Assembly: GCA_005789005.1 (NCBI GenBank)
Contig: SYAD01000003.1
Location: 1-40,438, forward strand
DNA: 40,438 bases
From: Planctomycetia bacterium
GTDB lineage: Bacteria > Planctomycetota > Phycisphaerae > Phycisphaerales > SM1A02
Direction of reading: 5' to 3'
A program made the position numbers and the translations under genes. Under the pieces are notes generated by a model that had not been told where the DNA came from, did no database searches, and worked only from the letters and a program-made list of their open reading frames with translations. The number at the start of each line of letters is the position of its first letter. The first letter of the stretch is position 1. Positions 15,044-23,200 of this stretch are shown one piece after another.

Positions 15044-15834
15044 GGTGTGCTTTCCAGTGGAATGCGATTTCGCGCGCGTAGAATTCCATCCACCTCAGCT
15101 AGTTGCGCCGGAGTGTTGATGCTGAGCACCTCTTCTTCGGGCACCGCGTTCATGACGGCGATATGCAAACCGCGCTTGAGCAGCAGTTCAAAGACGTCAG
15201 TGATGTAGTACTCGCCGTTGGCGTTTTTGTTGGTGACAAGTTTCAGCGCCTCAAACAAAGCTTTGGTGTTGAAGAGGTAGTAGCTGGGATTGATTTCTTT
15301 CAGTGCCAGTTGCGCGGGCGTCGCGTCCTTCTGCTCCACAATGCGCAGAAACTTTCCTGAGCCGTCGCGTTCGATGCGACCGTAGCCACTTGCGTCCTTC
15401 ACGATGCTGGTGGCCAGGCTTGCGGCGGCGTTCTCGCTGTGATGCTTTTGCCATAATTGACGCAGTGTTTGCGCTTGAATCAGCGGGCCATCGCCGCACA
15501 ACACGAACACATTCTCGCCCAGCAAACCCTTTTCATACACCGAGCGCGCTTGATCAACCGCGTGGCCCGTTCCTTGTTGCGGAGACTGCGTGACGCAGTG
15601 GCACGCGGGCTTGTCGTTGGCGAACGCGGCTTGCACAACTTCGGCGCGGTGGCCAACCACAAGCACAATTTCCTTGGCGCCAACTTCACGCGCGCTTTTC
15701 ACAACCCACTTCACCATGGGTTGACCAGCCACCGCGTGCATGACCTTGGGCAAGTCGCTGTTCATGCGCGTGCCTTTTCCCGCCGCCAAAATAATCGCGG
15801 AGGCAGGCGAGGTTGAAGTGGTGTGGTTGCTCAT
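15040..15834 (-). CDS. GlmU-like N-acetylglucosamine-1-phosphate uridylyltransferase domain only
   Basis: The 264-residue protein matches the N-terminal nucleotidyltransferase half of GlmU: IILAAGKGTRMNSDLPK (nucleotide loop and Lys), QSPQQGTGHAV, FVLCGDGPLI with the metal Asp, ASGYGRIERD and NGEYYITDV. These are the UTP/GlcNAc-1-P motifs. GlmU is normally about 450 residues, with a C-terminal left-handed beta-helix that acetylates glucosamine-1-phosphate; that half is absent, and no remnant follows because the stop overlaps prs. It should make UDP-GlcNAc from GlcNAc-1-P or a related sugar nucleotide; the acetyltransferase must be elsewhere. ATG 15834 is preferred because homology begins soon after; GTG 15867 is possible. 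tRNA-Gln lies 69 bp upstream on the same strand with no visible terminator. Confidence 0.85.
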   Translation of the reverse strand: MSNHTTSTSPASAIILAAGKGTRMNSDLPKVMHAVAGQPMVKWVVKSAREVGAKEIVLVVGHRAEVVQAAFANDKPACHCVTQSPQQGTGHAVDQARSVYEKGLLGENVFVLCGDGPLIQAQTLRQLWQKHHSENAAASLATSIVKDASGYGRIERDGSGKFLRIVEQKDATPAQLALKEINPSYYLFNTKALFEALKLVTNKNANGEYYITDVFELLLKRGLHIAVMNAVPEEEVLSINTPAQLAEVDGILRARNRIPLESTP

Positions 15835-15903
15835 GATGTGCTTTGAAATTGCGGCGACACTCAACACGCTTTCGCGCGGACGCTGTCTCTTGTGTGACCA
15901 GAA

Positions 15904-15974
15904 TTGGCCCGCCTAGATTCGAACTAGGACAAGGAGAACCAAAATCTCCTGTGCTACCGTTACACCACGGGCCA
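15904..15974 (-). tRNA. tRNA-Gln (anticodon UUG)
   Basis: The reverse strand folds as a 71-nt tRNA. The acceptor stem is TGGCCCG paired with CGGGCCA, including the weak U1-A72 pair typical of tRNA-Gln, and the discriminator base is A. The anticodon arm is GGAGA-TTTTGGT-TCTCC, giving anticodon TTG. The T-arm is CCTAG with loop TTCGAAT and CTAGG. CCA is not encoded. It lies just upstream of the glmU-like gene and may share its transcript. Confidence 0.95.
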
Positions 15975-15991
15975 AAATAAATTCTGTTTCA

Positions 15992-16018
15992 ATTGTATCC
16001 AATTTTATTTCGGATCAA
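15992..16018 (-). promoter_or_regulatory. Putative promoter of tRNA-Gln
   Basis: On the reverse strand TACAAT (15997-15992) sits 17 nt before the tRNA 5' end. TTGATC (16018-16013) is 15 bp upstream of it and the surroundings are strongly AT-rich. The predicted start leaves a leader of about 10 nt. Confidence 0.6.
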
Positions 16019-16040
16019 TCTATTTTGGATTATGAGAAGC

Positions 16041-16288
16041 GTCTGTTGAGTTGTGTTGAATGTGTCGCTTGTGAATGTGCTCCGAGAAAGTCAACCTGAA
16101 CCGAAGAGCCCGCACGCGCGGGACTCTTTTCGCGGCTCAGGGACCATTCCCCGCACCGCGGCTGTCGTCAAGGCAGGAGCGCCCGTCAGCCGCGACGGCA
16201 CGCCCCGTGCGGCGCCGACTCTTGTGGAGTTCGTCACCGACGGCCCGAGGGGAGAAACTTTAGCCGAAATGTCCGTTCAACTCAAGAC
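16041..16288 (+). ncRNA. Candidate structured RNA of unknown class
   Basis: This GC-rich island differs from its AT-rich flank and holds several inverted repeats. GTCT+TGAGTTG (16041-16053, GT bulged) can pair with CAACTCA+AGAC (16278-16288) and would close the whole element. Inside it are AGAG/CCCGC-ACGC-GCGGG/CTCT (16105-16127), GCGGCTG/CAGCCGC (16158-16164 with 16187-16193, with a smaller GGC/GCC hairpin inside) and GCACG-CCC-CGTGC (16198-16210). A possible forward promoter, TTTCGG-17 bp-TATGAG (16008-16036), lies just before it. I do not recognise RNase P, SRP, tmRNA or 6S motifs. The closing helix alone could arise by chance and the strand is uncertain. A 90-codon frame (GTG 16053 to 16325) crosses it but its codon usage is unlike the neighbours. 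Confidence 0.35.
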
Positions 16289-16349
16289 CTTGACGCATGG
16301 AAAAATGCGCGGTGTTTTGCCGTGAATTCATGGGAAGATGCCGGGGGAC

Positions 16350-16598
16350 TCAGGCCACCAAATATGCGGCTGACTGCAGCAATCGAATCGATTCAACCTG
16401 GCCTGAAAGCCAAGCGACTCGAATGCGGCTGCCAGAGCCCACGCCGCCGGCTGGTAGCGCCAAGCCGGAAACCCGTAGCGGCACCGCGGTTGGCTGGCCA
16501 TCAAAGAGCACCACCAAGTCCACAATGTGGTCATGGTGAATTGATTTGGTGGTGAGCGCAATCACTTGTCCGTCAAGATGTCCATTGCCACACATCAT
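16350..16598 (-). CDS. Small hypothetical protein, possibly beta-barrel/OB-like
   Basis: This 82-residue frame has a protein-like pattern of alternating hydrophobic strands (GQVIALTTKSIHHDHIVDLV, then VLFDGQPTAVPLRVSGLALP, then SRIRVAWLSGQVESIRLL). The codon use is compatible with the window's genes. I do not recognise a family; the pattern of short strands and Gly turns would suit a small beta-barrel. A TACAAT box abuts the first of two consecutive ATGs (16598 and 16595), consistent with leaderless expression. It is divergent from aat with about 98 bp between. Coding status is uncertain. Confidence 0.45.
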   Translation of the reverse strand: MMCGNGHLDGQVIALTTKSIHHDHIVDLVVLFDGQPTAVPLRVSGLALPAGGVGSGSRIRVAWLSGQVESIRLLQSAAYLVA

Positions 16599-16661
16599 AT
16601 TGTAGAACTCATCGGTTCAAGTGTAGGCGTGACTTGAAATTGCGTAACGCGCGCCGGGCAC

Positions 16662-16689
16662 TTGCCATGCGCGCGCAATTGGGCACAAT
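16662..16689 (+). promoter_or_regulatory. Putative aat promoter
   Basis: TTGCCA (16662-16667), a 16-bp spacer and CACAAT (16684-16689) lie 7 nt before the aat ATG at 16697. The predicted transcript would start at the initiation codon. No ribosome binding site is present. Confidence 0.6.
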
Positions 16690-16696
16690 CAAGCGC

Positions 16697-17305
16697 ATGT
16701 CAAGTGACGCTAATCTTTCGCCGGAATCATTGTTGGCCGCGTACGCGGGCGGCGCCTTTCCAATGGCGGATGTTGACACCGGCATGGTTGAGTATTACAC
16801 ATGTGATCCGCGCTGCGTGATTCCGCTGGATGCGTTTCGACTTCCACACACTTCGCAGCGAGCCATTCGTGGAAGTTTATTTCGCATGCGCGCTGACACC
16901 GCGTTTGAGCAGGTGATGCGCGGATGCATGTTGCCGCGGCCCGGTCAAGAGCGGACTTGGATTTCGGAATCCATGGTTGCGGCATATTGCAAATTGCATG
17001 AGTTGGGATTTGCCCACAGCGTGGAGGCGTGGCTAGATGACAAGTTGGTTGGCGGTTTGTATGGAGTCTCCATGGGCGGGGCGTTCTTTGGCGAAAGCAT
17101 GTTTGTGCTGCGCAACGCTGGCGCCGGCAACGCCAGCAAGGCGTGCTTGCATTGGTTGGTCACGCACCTAAAATCAAGGCAATTCACGCTGCTTGACAGT
17201 CAATATTCCAATCCATTGGTGTTGAGCTTTGGCGGCGTTGAAATACCCGCTGCGCAATATGAGGCGCAGTTGGCGGCGGCGACGGATCTTGATGTGGCAT
17301 TTTAA
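16697..17305 (+). CDS. aat: Leucyl/phenylalanyl-tRNA--protein transferase
   Basis: Aat adds Leu or Phe from aminoacyl-tRNA to proteins with N-terminal Arg or Lys, tagging them for ClpS/ClpAP in the N-degron pathway. The 202-residue product has the diagnostic order AYAGGAFPMAD, a short YYTCDPRCVIPLD segment, the TWISESMVAAYCKLHELGFAHSVEAW region in two blocks, GGLYGVSMGGAFFGESMF and LLDSQYSNPLVLSFGGVEIP near the C-terminus. ATG 16697 is chosen over 16634 because homology starts here and a promoter with a 7-nt gap lies directly upstream. No clp gene is visible in the window. It converges with the RluD-type gene. Confidence 0.95.
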   Translation: MSSDANLSPESLLAAYAGGAFPMADVDTGMVEYYTCDPRCVIPLDAFRLPHTSQRAIRGSLFRMRADTAFEQVMRGCMLPRPGQERTWISESMVAAYCKLHELGFAHSVEAWLDDKLVGGLYGVSMGGAFFGESMFVLRNAGAGNASKACLHWLVTHLKSRQFTLLDSQYSNPLVLSFGGVEIPAAQYEAQLAAATDLDVAF

Positions 17306-17378
17306 TTTGTGTCGCGCGCGTTCACGCGGCGGCGCGTGTTGTCAATCGCGCATGCTCCCGTAGGGTGGTTGCGCGAGT

Positions 17379-18503
17379 TCAATTTTCCATTCGTGACAAG
17401 CCAAGTTTTTCCAGCGACAGCGTGGAGCCAACCGCGTCAACGGCCTCGTAGCCTCTTTTACGCAACGCGAAAATAATCTCTCGGAAATCCGCGGGCACGG
17501 CTCCGGTGTATGTGACTTTCTCGCGTGATGACGGATGTTCAAAGCGCAACATGGCGGCGTGCAACGCTTGTCGATCCATGACAATACGTTTGCTATCGCC
17601 AACATCAATGCCCAACTCCGCGGCGGTGAGACGCTTGCCGTCGTACATGTCGTCGCCAACAATGGGCCAACCCAAGTGGCTCATGTGCACGCGGATTTGG
17701 TGCGTGCGCCCGGTCAACAATTCCAATTCCACCAACGAGTAGCCGTCGTAGCGTTCAATGGTTCTATAAATAGTGCGGCTCTCTTTGCCCTCGTCGCCCC
17801 AACGCACCGCGTACAACTCGCGAATGGTTGCGTGCTTTCCCAGCGGTAAATCAATCAAATCGGTGACAGGCTCCGGCGTTCCATGCACAAGGGCCAAGTA
17901 GCGTTTCTCGGTGGTGCGGTTCTCAAATTGCTTGGCGATGCGCCAATGCGCGGTGTCGGTTTTTGCGGCCACCATGACGCCGGTGGTCCAGCGATCAAGC
18001 CGATGCACCACGCCAGGACGCGCGAACTCCTTGCCAACTTCACTCAGCGCGCCTTGCGAGCGATGCAGAAAATGCCAGGCCAACGCGTTGATAAGCGTGC
18101 CGCGCTTGTAACTGCGCGCCGGATGCACCAACAGACCAGCTTGCTTGTTCACAACAATGATGTCGCTGTCCTCATGCACAATGTCCAGCGGAATGTTGTC
18201 GGGCGGAACTTCGCTTGAAGGCGGCGGCGGAAGCACCGCGATAATTGTGTCGCCCTTATGAAGCTTGGTGCTGGGTTTGGGAATGCGGCCATTGACCGTG
18301 ATGCTTTGCTCATGGATCAAACGCTGCAACGAAGTGCGGCTGAGAAATGGAATACGGTCGACCAAGTAGCGATCAAGGCGCTTGTCCAAGTCGCGCTGCA
18401 ATTCAAACGTCACCTTGATCGGAGTGTCGTCGTCGCCTTCTTGGCCTTCATAGAGCGCCTGAAGTTCCTCAGGATTTATTTCGTTGGGCTCGGACTCATT
18501 CAT
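17379..18503 (-). CDS. RluD-family 23S rRNA pseudouridine synthase
   Basis: The 374-residue protein converts specific uridines in large-subunit rRNA to pseudouridine. After an acidic N-terminus (1-28) it has an S4 RNA-binding domain (about 36-95; LDKRLDRYLVDRIPFLSRTS) and the catalytic domain (about 108-330). The active-site Asp is D170 in VVHRLDRWTTG; family members usually read HRLDxxTSG, so a Trp at the variable position is mildly unusual. GRTHQIRVHMSHLGWPIVGD is the second signature. The last 35 residues form an extension. The gene starts 13 bp after the membrane-anchored protein gene on the same strand. RluD itself or RluC cannot be separated from sequence alone. Confidence 0.92.
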   Translation of the reverse strand: MNESEPNEINPEELQALYEGQEGDDDTPIKVTFELQRDLDKRLDRYLVDRIPFLSRTSLQRLIHEQSITVNGRIPKPSTKLHKGDTIIAVLPPPPSSEVPPDNIPLDIVHEDSDIIVVNKQAGLLVHPARSYKRGTLINALAWHFLHRSQGALSEVGKEFARPGVVHRLDRWTTGVMVAAKTDTAHWRIAKQFENRTTEKRYLALVHGTPEPVTDLIDLPLGKHATIRELYAVRWGDEGKESRTIYRTIERYDGYSLVELELLTGRTHQIRVHMSHLGWPIVGDDMYDGKRLTAAELGIDVGDSKRIVMDRQALHAAMLRFEHPSSREKVTYTGAVPADFREIIFALRKRGYEAVDAVGSTLSLEKLGLSRMEN

Positions 18504-18516
18504 TCACGGTGCGCAG

Positions 18517-19299
18517 TCACTTTGGTGCTATAGGAGCGGAACCTTCAGCGGGAGTGACTGGAGCCTGCGGCGCGGCTGGCGCGTTCATGTTGGTTGGCAT
18601 CAACAAATTCTCAGTGCTTGCCGATGTGCTCGCGGCCGCCGCGGGATCCACTGGACGCGATGGCATGGCGCGAACGTTGGCAAGTTGCGGCAACGTTTCC
18701 TTGCGATGCTGCGCGACTTTGGCGAGCTGAGGATAAGTTTTTGCGGCGAGTTCCTGCGCTTGGGTCAGGAAAAGAGCGGCTTGTGTTGGATCATTTTTAG
18801 TTTCCGCAACGGAGGCGCGGCCAAACAGCGCGGTCACGGTAACCAAACTGCGTGGGCCCGCGCTTTGCGAACCTTCGCTCACAACCTTGGCATACAGACG
18901 ATCGGCCTCGGCGAGATATTCGGCGCGCAATTCTGGCGTCACCGCGGCATCGGTCGCGCCAGCTTCGCGGTCAAATCGTTTGTTCATTTGAATCGATTGC
19001 ATGTACGCGTCCGCCGCATTGATGGTGGCCAATTGCGAAATCGCGTCGGTGTCGGTGTGTTTGTTTGCGACTTCGATCAAGGCTTGCGGAGTTTGCGCGG
19101 ATAGAAATTCATTCCAAGCGCCATCGCGCGCCAAGGCCATGCGATTTTCCCACCAATTAAATCCCATGAAGCCGCACAACACCAACATGGCCAACAACAA
19201 ATAGTTTGGTCCTTTGGTCTTAAGCCAAAAGAGAAAGTCACTGTTGAGGCGGCTTTCGGTGAGGGTTCCGTGTTGAATGTCTTTGAGTCGATTGTCCAT
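18517..19299 (-). CDS. Membrane-anchored helical (TPR/YfgM-like) protein
   Basis: From ATG 19299 this is a 260-residue protein with a short cytoplasmic N-terminus, one transmembrane helix (about residues 30-48; YLLLAMLVLCGFMGFNWW) and a long Ala-rich helical region (about 60-195). That region looks like degenerate TPRs (DAYMQSIQMNKRF; FGRASVAETKNDPTQAALFL). A Pro/Ala/Ser-rich tail (about 205-260) follows. The layout resembles YfgM-type translocon-associated proteins, but I cannot confirm the family. It precedes the RluD-type gene by 13 bp. The TACACT box at 19315-19310 lies 10 nt upstream, so the mRNA leader would be only a few bases. A TTG start at 19308 is possible. Confidence 0.7.
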   Translation of the reverse strand: MDNRLKDIQHGTLTESRLNSDFLFWLKTKGPNYLLLAMLVLCGFMGFNWWENRMALARDGAWNEFLSAQTPQALIEVANKHTDTDAISQLATINAADAYMQSIQMNKRFDREAGATDAAVTPELRAEYLAEADRLYAKVVSEGSQSAGPRSLVTVTALFGRASVAETKNDPTQAALFLTQAQELAAKTYPQLAKVAQHRKETLPQLANVRAMPSRPVDPAAAASTSASTENLLMPTNMNAPAAPQAPVTPAEGSAPIAPK

Positions 19300-19309
19300 A
19301 AGGAGCAAG

Positions 19310-19354
19310 AGTGTAGCGAGAAGCGGGGACTTTTAAATTCATTGTCCCTATGCT
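19310..19354. promoter_or_regulatory. Back-to-back -10 boxes of divergent genes
   Basis: The 61-bp gap holds TACACT on the reverse strand (19315-19310, 10 nt before ATG 19299) and TATGCT on the forward strand (19349-19354, 6 nt before ATG 19361). Both would give leaderless or nearly leaderless transcripts. -35 elements are weak. Confidence 0.5.
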
Positions 19355-19360
19355 GCAAAC

Positions 19361-20254
19361 ATGTCTTCTTTAATAGCCGTTGATCTGGATGGAACGCTGC
19401 TCAATGCAAGTGGCAAAGTGTCGCCAAAAAATCTTGAGGCGATATTGAATTTACGCGCCGCTGGTTTTGAAGTGGTGCCCGCAACGGGCAGATCTTGGCG
19501 CGAATCCCGGCGAGTTCTAGAGGCAATCGAAGCCAAAGGTTTGGCGATCACCTCTGGCGGAAGTGTTCTGAGCGACGCGGCCACGGGCGCCACCAAAGAG
19601 CGATCGACAATCGACGCGTCGTTGGCCAGGCAACTGGCGGAGTCGGTGTTGGAGCGGGGATTGCTGGTGCATGTGTTGCGCGACCATGACGCAAGCGCGC
19701 ATGATTACTGCTTAGTGGGCGATGGAACAATGGATCCGGCGGCCATGTGGTGGTTGGAGTCGCACAACGTTCCAGTGCAACGCGTTGGATCACTCGCGGA
19801 GGCCGACGTGTTTGGATTTGACCATGTGTTGCGCGTGGGCGCGGTTGATCGCGGAGATATTTTGTTGCCTGTGTGCGCCGACTTGCGTGTGAAATTTCAC
19901 GGACGCGCCACGATGCAGTCGTGGAGCGCGGTGACTGCCAACGCCGCGATTGGAAGCGAAACGCACCTTCTAGAAATGTACGCATTTGGAGTGGACAAGT
20001 GGACCATGTTGAGCCGCTTGCGCGATAGGCGCGGCATGGCCAATGAGCGCATCTACGCGATTGGAGATGGCGCGAATGATTTGATCATGGTGCGCGAAGC
20101 GGGCGTTGGTATTGCCATGCAAAATGCGCACGCCGATGTGCGGCAACACGCCAAGCACATCGCGCCGCACCATAGCAAGGATGGTTTTGCGCACGCCGTC
20201 GAGCAAATTTTAAGCGGAGCCTTCAGCGCGCAATCGGTACGATCCGCGTTGTGA
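19361..20254 (+). CDS. HAD superfamily (Cof-type) phosphatase
   Basis: The 297-residue product has Cof-type organisation: motif I DLDGTLLN (nucleophile D8, acid/base D10) at the N-terminus, then motif II VPATGRSW with the Thr, a C2 cap domain (about 85-195), and the C-terminal core with IGDGANDLIMVREAGVGIAM (motif IV, metal Asp residues). Such enzymes dephosphorylate sugar phosphates, flavins or other small metabolites in the cytoplasm; the substrate cannot be predicted. The stop overlaps the GTG start of the next gene as GTGA, so the phosphatase and the large oxidoreductase-like protein are translationally coupled. The start fits the TATGCT-N6-ATG pattern. Confidence 0.92.
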   Translation: MSSLIAVDLDGTLLNASGKVSPKNLEAILNLRAAGFEVVPATGRSWRESRRVLEAIEAKGLAITSGGSVLSDAATGATKERSTIDASLARQLAESVLERGLLVHVLRDHDASAHDYCLVGDGTMDPAAMWWLESHNVPVQRVGSLAEADVFGFDHVLRVGAVDRGDILLPVCADLRVKFHGRATMQSWSAVTANAAIGSETHLLEMYAFGVDKWTMLSRLRDRRGMANERIYAIGDGANDLIMVREAGVGIAMQNAHADVRQHAKHIAPHHSKDGFAHAVEQILSGAFSAQSVRSAL

Positions 20255-23200
20255 GTTTATTTGGACGAGATCAAAATGTTGTGTGGATGCCACCCGTGGC
20301 GCGCCCGGAAGGCTTCGCTCTTTGCACTGCATTTGAAGCCATTTTAAAGGGAATATTTGAATGCGAGTGGCCGGTCTCGGATGTGTATGCCCCGCGCCGG
20401 CCGCCGCTGGACATGCTCTTTCGCGTGTTGATTGAGCCGCGCGCTTTTGAAGTTGCAGAGCGACATGGATTGACGTTGCACACTTGCGTGGACGCGACGC
20501 GGGCAGTGGAGTTGGCGCTGCGGAGCGCGGCGCAAGGCAAGCGCGCCGTGGCGTTTGTTCCCAATGATCAATTGCACGCGGCCATGGCCGTGGTGGCGCG
20601 AGAGGGCGGCGCAAGATTTCACGGCGAGGGTCGCGCGGTTCTGGTGCTGGAAGACAATCCATATTTGTCATCCGCGGCGTGTCCCTTGCAAAGCGCGGCA
20701 CAATTGGACTTGCCATGTTTGGCGCCCAGCAGTGTTGCGGGTTTGCGCGTGGGCATTCAAGACGCGTTTCGTGTTGCGCAGGCCACGGAGCGGGCGGTGG
20801 CGTTGATCGCGCATGTCGGATTGCTTCGATCCATGGACACGCTTGAAGTGGAGCCTAATCGCGTGCTTGATCGCGTGGATGCTGCGATGGAGTTACGGCG
20901 TAATCGTCGACACACTCGCAGCGCTGAGCGCGAGGATCCTTTGGTCATCGCGCGTCGTTTGGAGTTGAATCAATTAAGCGCCATGCCATCGCCTGGAGAA
21001 ATTGAGCCGTGGGGAATGATCGCGATGGGTTCATGCGTGATGGCTATTCGACATTTGCTGGAGGAGTTGGGTTTGTCGGGGCGCGTTCCGTTGCTGGCGC
21101 TTTCCATGGTGCATCCCTTGGATCATGCGTCGCTTGTGCGACTGTTGTCGCGCTGCGCGAATGTTGTTGTGTTGGAGCCAAGGCCCGGAGTGTTGGCGCG
21201 CGAAGTGTTGCAAGTAGCCGAGCAGGCGCGTCGATCGGGTGAAAAGATCGCCGCGATATGGTGGGATCGTTTGCCTTCCGACGGCGCGGTGGAGCCAGTT
21301 CTTGAAATGAACGACGCCACGCGGCCGTCTATTTTGGCGCGCAAAATCGCGCATCTTTTCAGCCAAATTCGTCCTTCGCTCACGATGCAGGAGCGACTGG
21401 TCGAGGGTGTTTCGCAAACCGAGGGCTTGGAGGTTCCGGATCGAGGCCAGGGCATCGGCGTTTCAGGCGCGATGCAATCGCTGCGCTCGATCGTGATGGA
21501 AGTGGCGGATCAATTCGCCTTGCGCAACGAGGACGCAGCGCAGGAGATGCGCACCGGAATTATTTTTGAGAACCGCGACGCTCCGGAGTCGGATCGATTC
21601 GTGGTTGTTGAAACATGGGATCGACGCCGCTTCGCGCGTGAAGGCGCGGCCGCAGTTCGGCAAGCGGCTCGCGATGCCAAGCCGCGTCTGATCGCGGTGT
21701 GCGATTTGGGCGGCGAGGACACGCCGGAGATTGAGCAACTTACGCGCGCGGCCATTCCACAAGACGCCGCCGCCGCGGTTGAAATTGTTCGCGGCGATCT
21801 GAATGATCGCCCCACGATGCGCGAGTTGCTTCGCACGGCCGCGCTGCGCGACGGTCTCACCGTAGTGATTGGTCGCGATGGCCCGCCACCGCGGCGCGAC
21901 GTGTATTTACTTGACCGCGCGTTCGCCGAAGTGGATCGCATGGGATTTGTTCCACTGCAGCGGGCGATTTGGTCGGCCGAGGCGGCGTGCGATGTGCGCG
22001 CGGCGGCGCCGGCCACGATGGTTGAAAAAGGCCTTGAACGCGGCACAAATCCGCTGCGAACTGAATTTAATGTGGAGGTGCTTGCCGATCGCACGGGCAC
22101 GCGGTTTCAATTTCACGCGCGGCCTTTGCTCGAGCAGGTTGAAGTGCTGCGCACCAAGCCGCCACGACCCGAGGAGTTGCAACCTGGCGCTCCGCGGCCT
22201 GCGCCTCCCAGAATTGTGCACGCCAATAGCGGCAGGTGGCGCGCGCATCTCGCGGGGTGGCGCGGCGATCCGCCGGGGTTGGCGGCTCTCGCGTTGTGTG
22301 AAGCCGGGCGATCGATGGGGTATCGCGTTCAAGCGGTTTCGCAATCCATAGCAATTGGTCCAGGTCGGCGCGCGTGGAGTCAAGTTGTATTCACAAGTCT
22401 CGACGCCATCGCCACCACAAGCGCCACGCAAATTCCTTACGGAGAGGCGGACTTGTTGATCGGTCTTGATCCCGTGGAGACCGTGCGCGCCTTGGGGCCC
22501 GATCCGTTTTTGCGCGTGGCCAAAAGCGATCGCACCTACTTGGTGGCCAACACTGGTTTGCTGGATGATCAAGTTGACGCCGAGGATTTCAAAGCCGCCG
22601 GCGAGTTGCCCATGGCGGTTTCATACACATGCCGTGGCGATGGAGTGTTGTTGATGGATGTCGCCAATTTGTGTCGCAGAACATTTTTAACCGAGCGCCT
22701 TACGGACTTGGTTTTGCTTGGAATGGCCTTTCAACAAGGGCTTATTCCGGTGAGTGAAATCGCGCTTGAAGCCGCGGTTCGCCGCATCGAGGAGCGAGGT
22801 TACGGTCGTTGCGTGCAAGCCATGCAATACGGTCGTGTGCTCGCGGCGGAGCGGACGCGCTTGATGAATTTGCCGCTGGGTGCAGGCGATGCCAAGGACC
22901 GAGGTCCGGAAGGCTTGGCGCGCTTGGTGCGCCGCATTGATCTGGAAATTTCCGAAAGTGGTTTCTTCGCGCGCCGATCGCGGGGACGATTTCGTTTGTT
23001 GATGCGAGAGTTGTTGCAGACCATGTCGCCACTTTCTGGAACGCGCGCGGGTCGCGCGGCGCGGCGCGACGCGGTCACGGGGCTGCATCGTTGTTGGTTG
23101 TGGGGCGGCATGACATACGCGGAAACCTACGCCCGCTTATTGCGCGGATTGGCGCGCGCGGATTCCGCAAATGATGGTTGGCCTTTGTTGGTGTACGCGC

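Noticed and set aside
16105..16130. Stand-alone Rho-independent terminator in the GC-rich island
   Set aside because: The hairpin is good but only four Ts follow and structured sequence continues, so it is better treated as part of the island.
16041..16288. RNase P, SRP, 6S or tmRNA
   Set aside because: None of the conserved sequence blocks of these RNAs is present on either strand.
16053..16325. 90-codon forward frame as a protein gene
   Set aside because: It begins with GTG, has no ribosome binding site or family match, and its codon choice differs from neighbours; RNA structure explains the region at least as well.
21510..22572. Long reverse frames (196 and 221 codons) opposite the oxidoreductase-like gene
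   Set aside because: Ser/Arg-rich shadow composition; the forward frame has continuous domain-like pattern and a coupled start.
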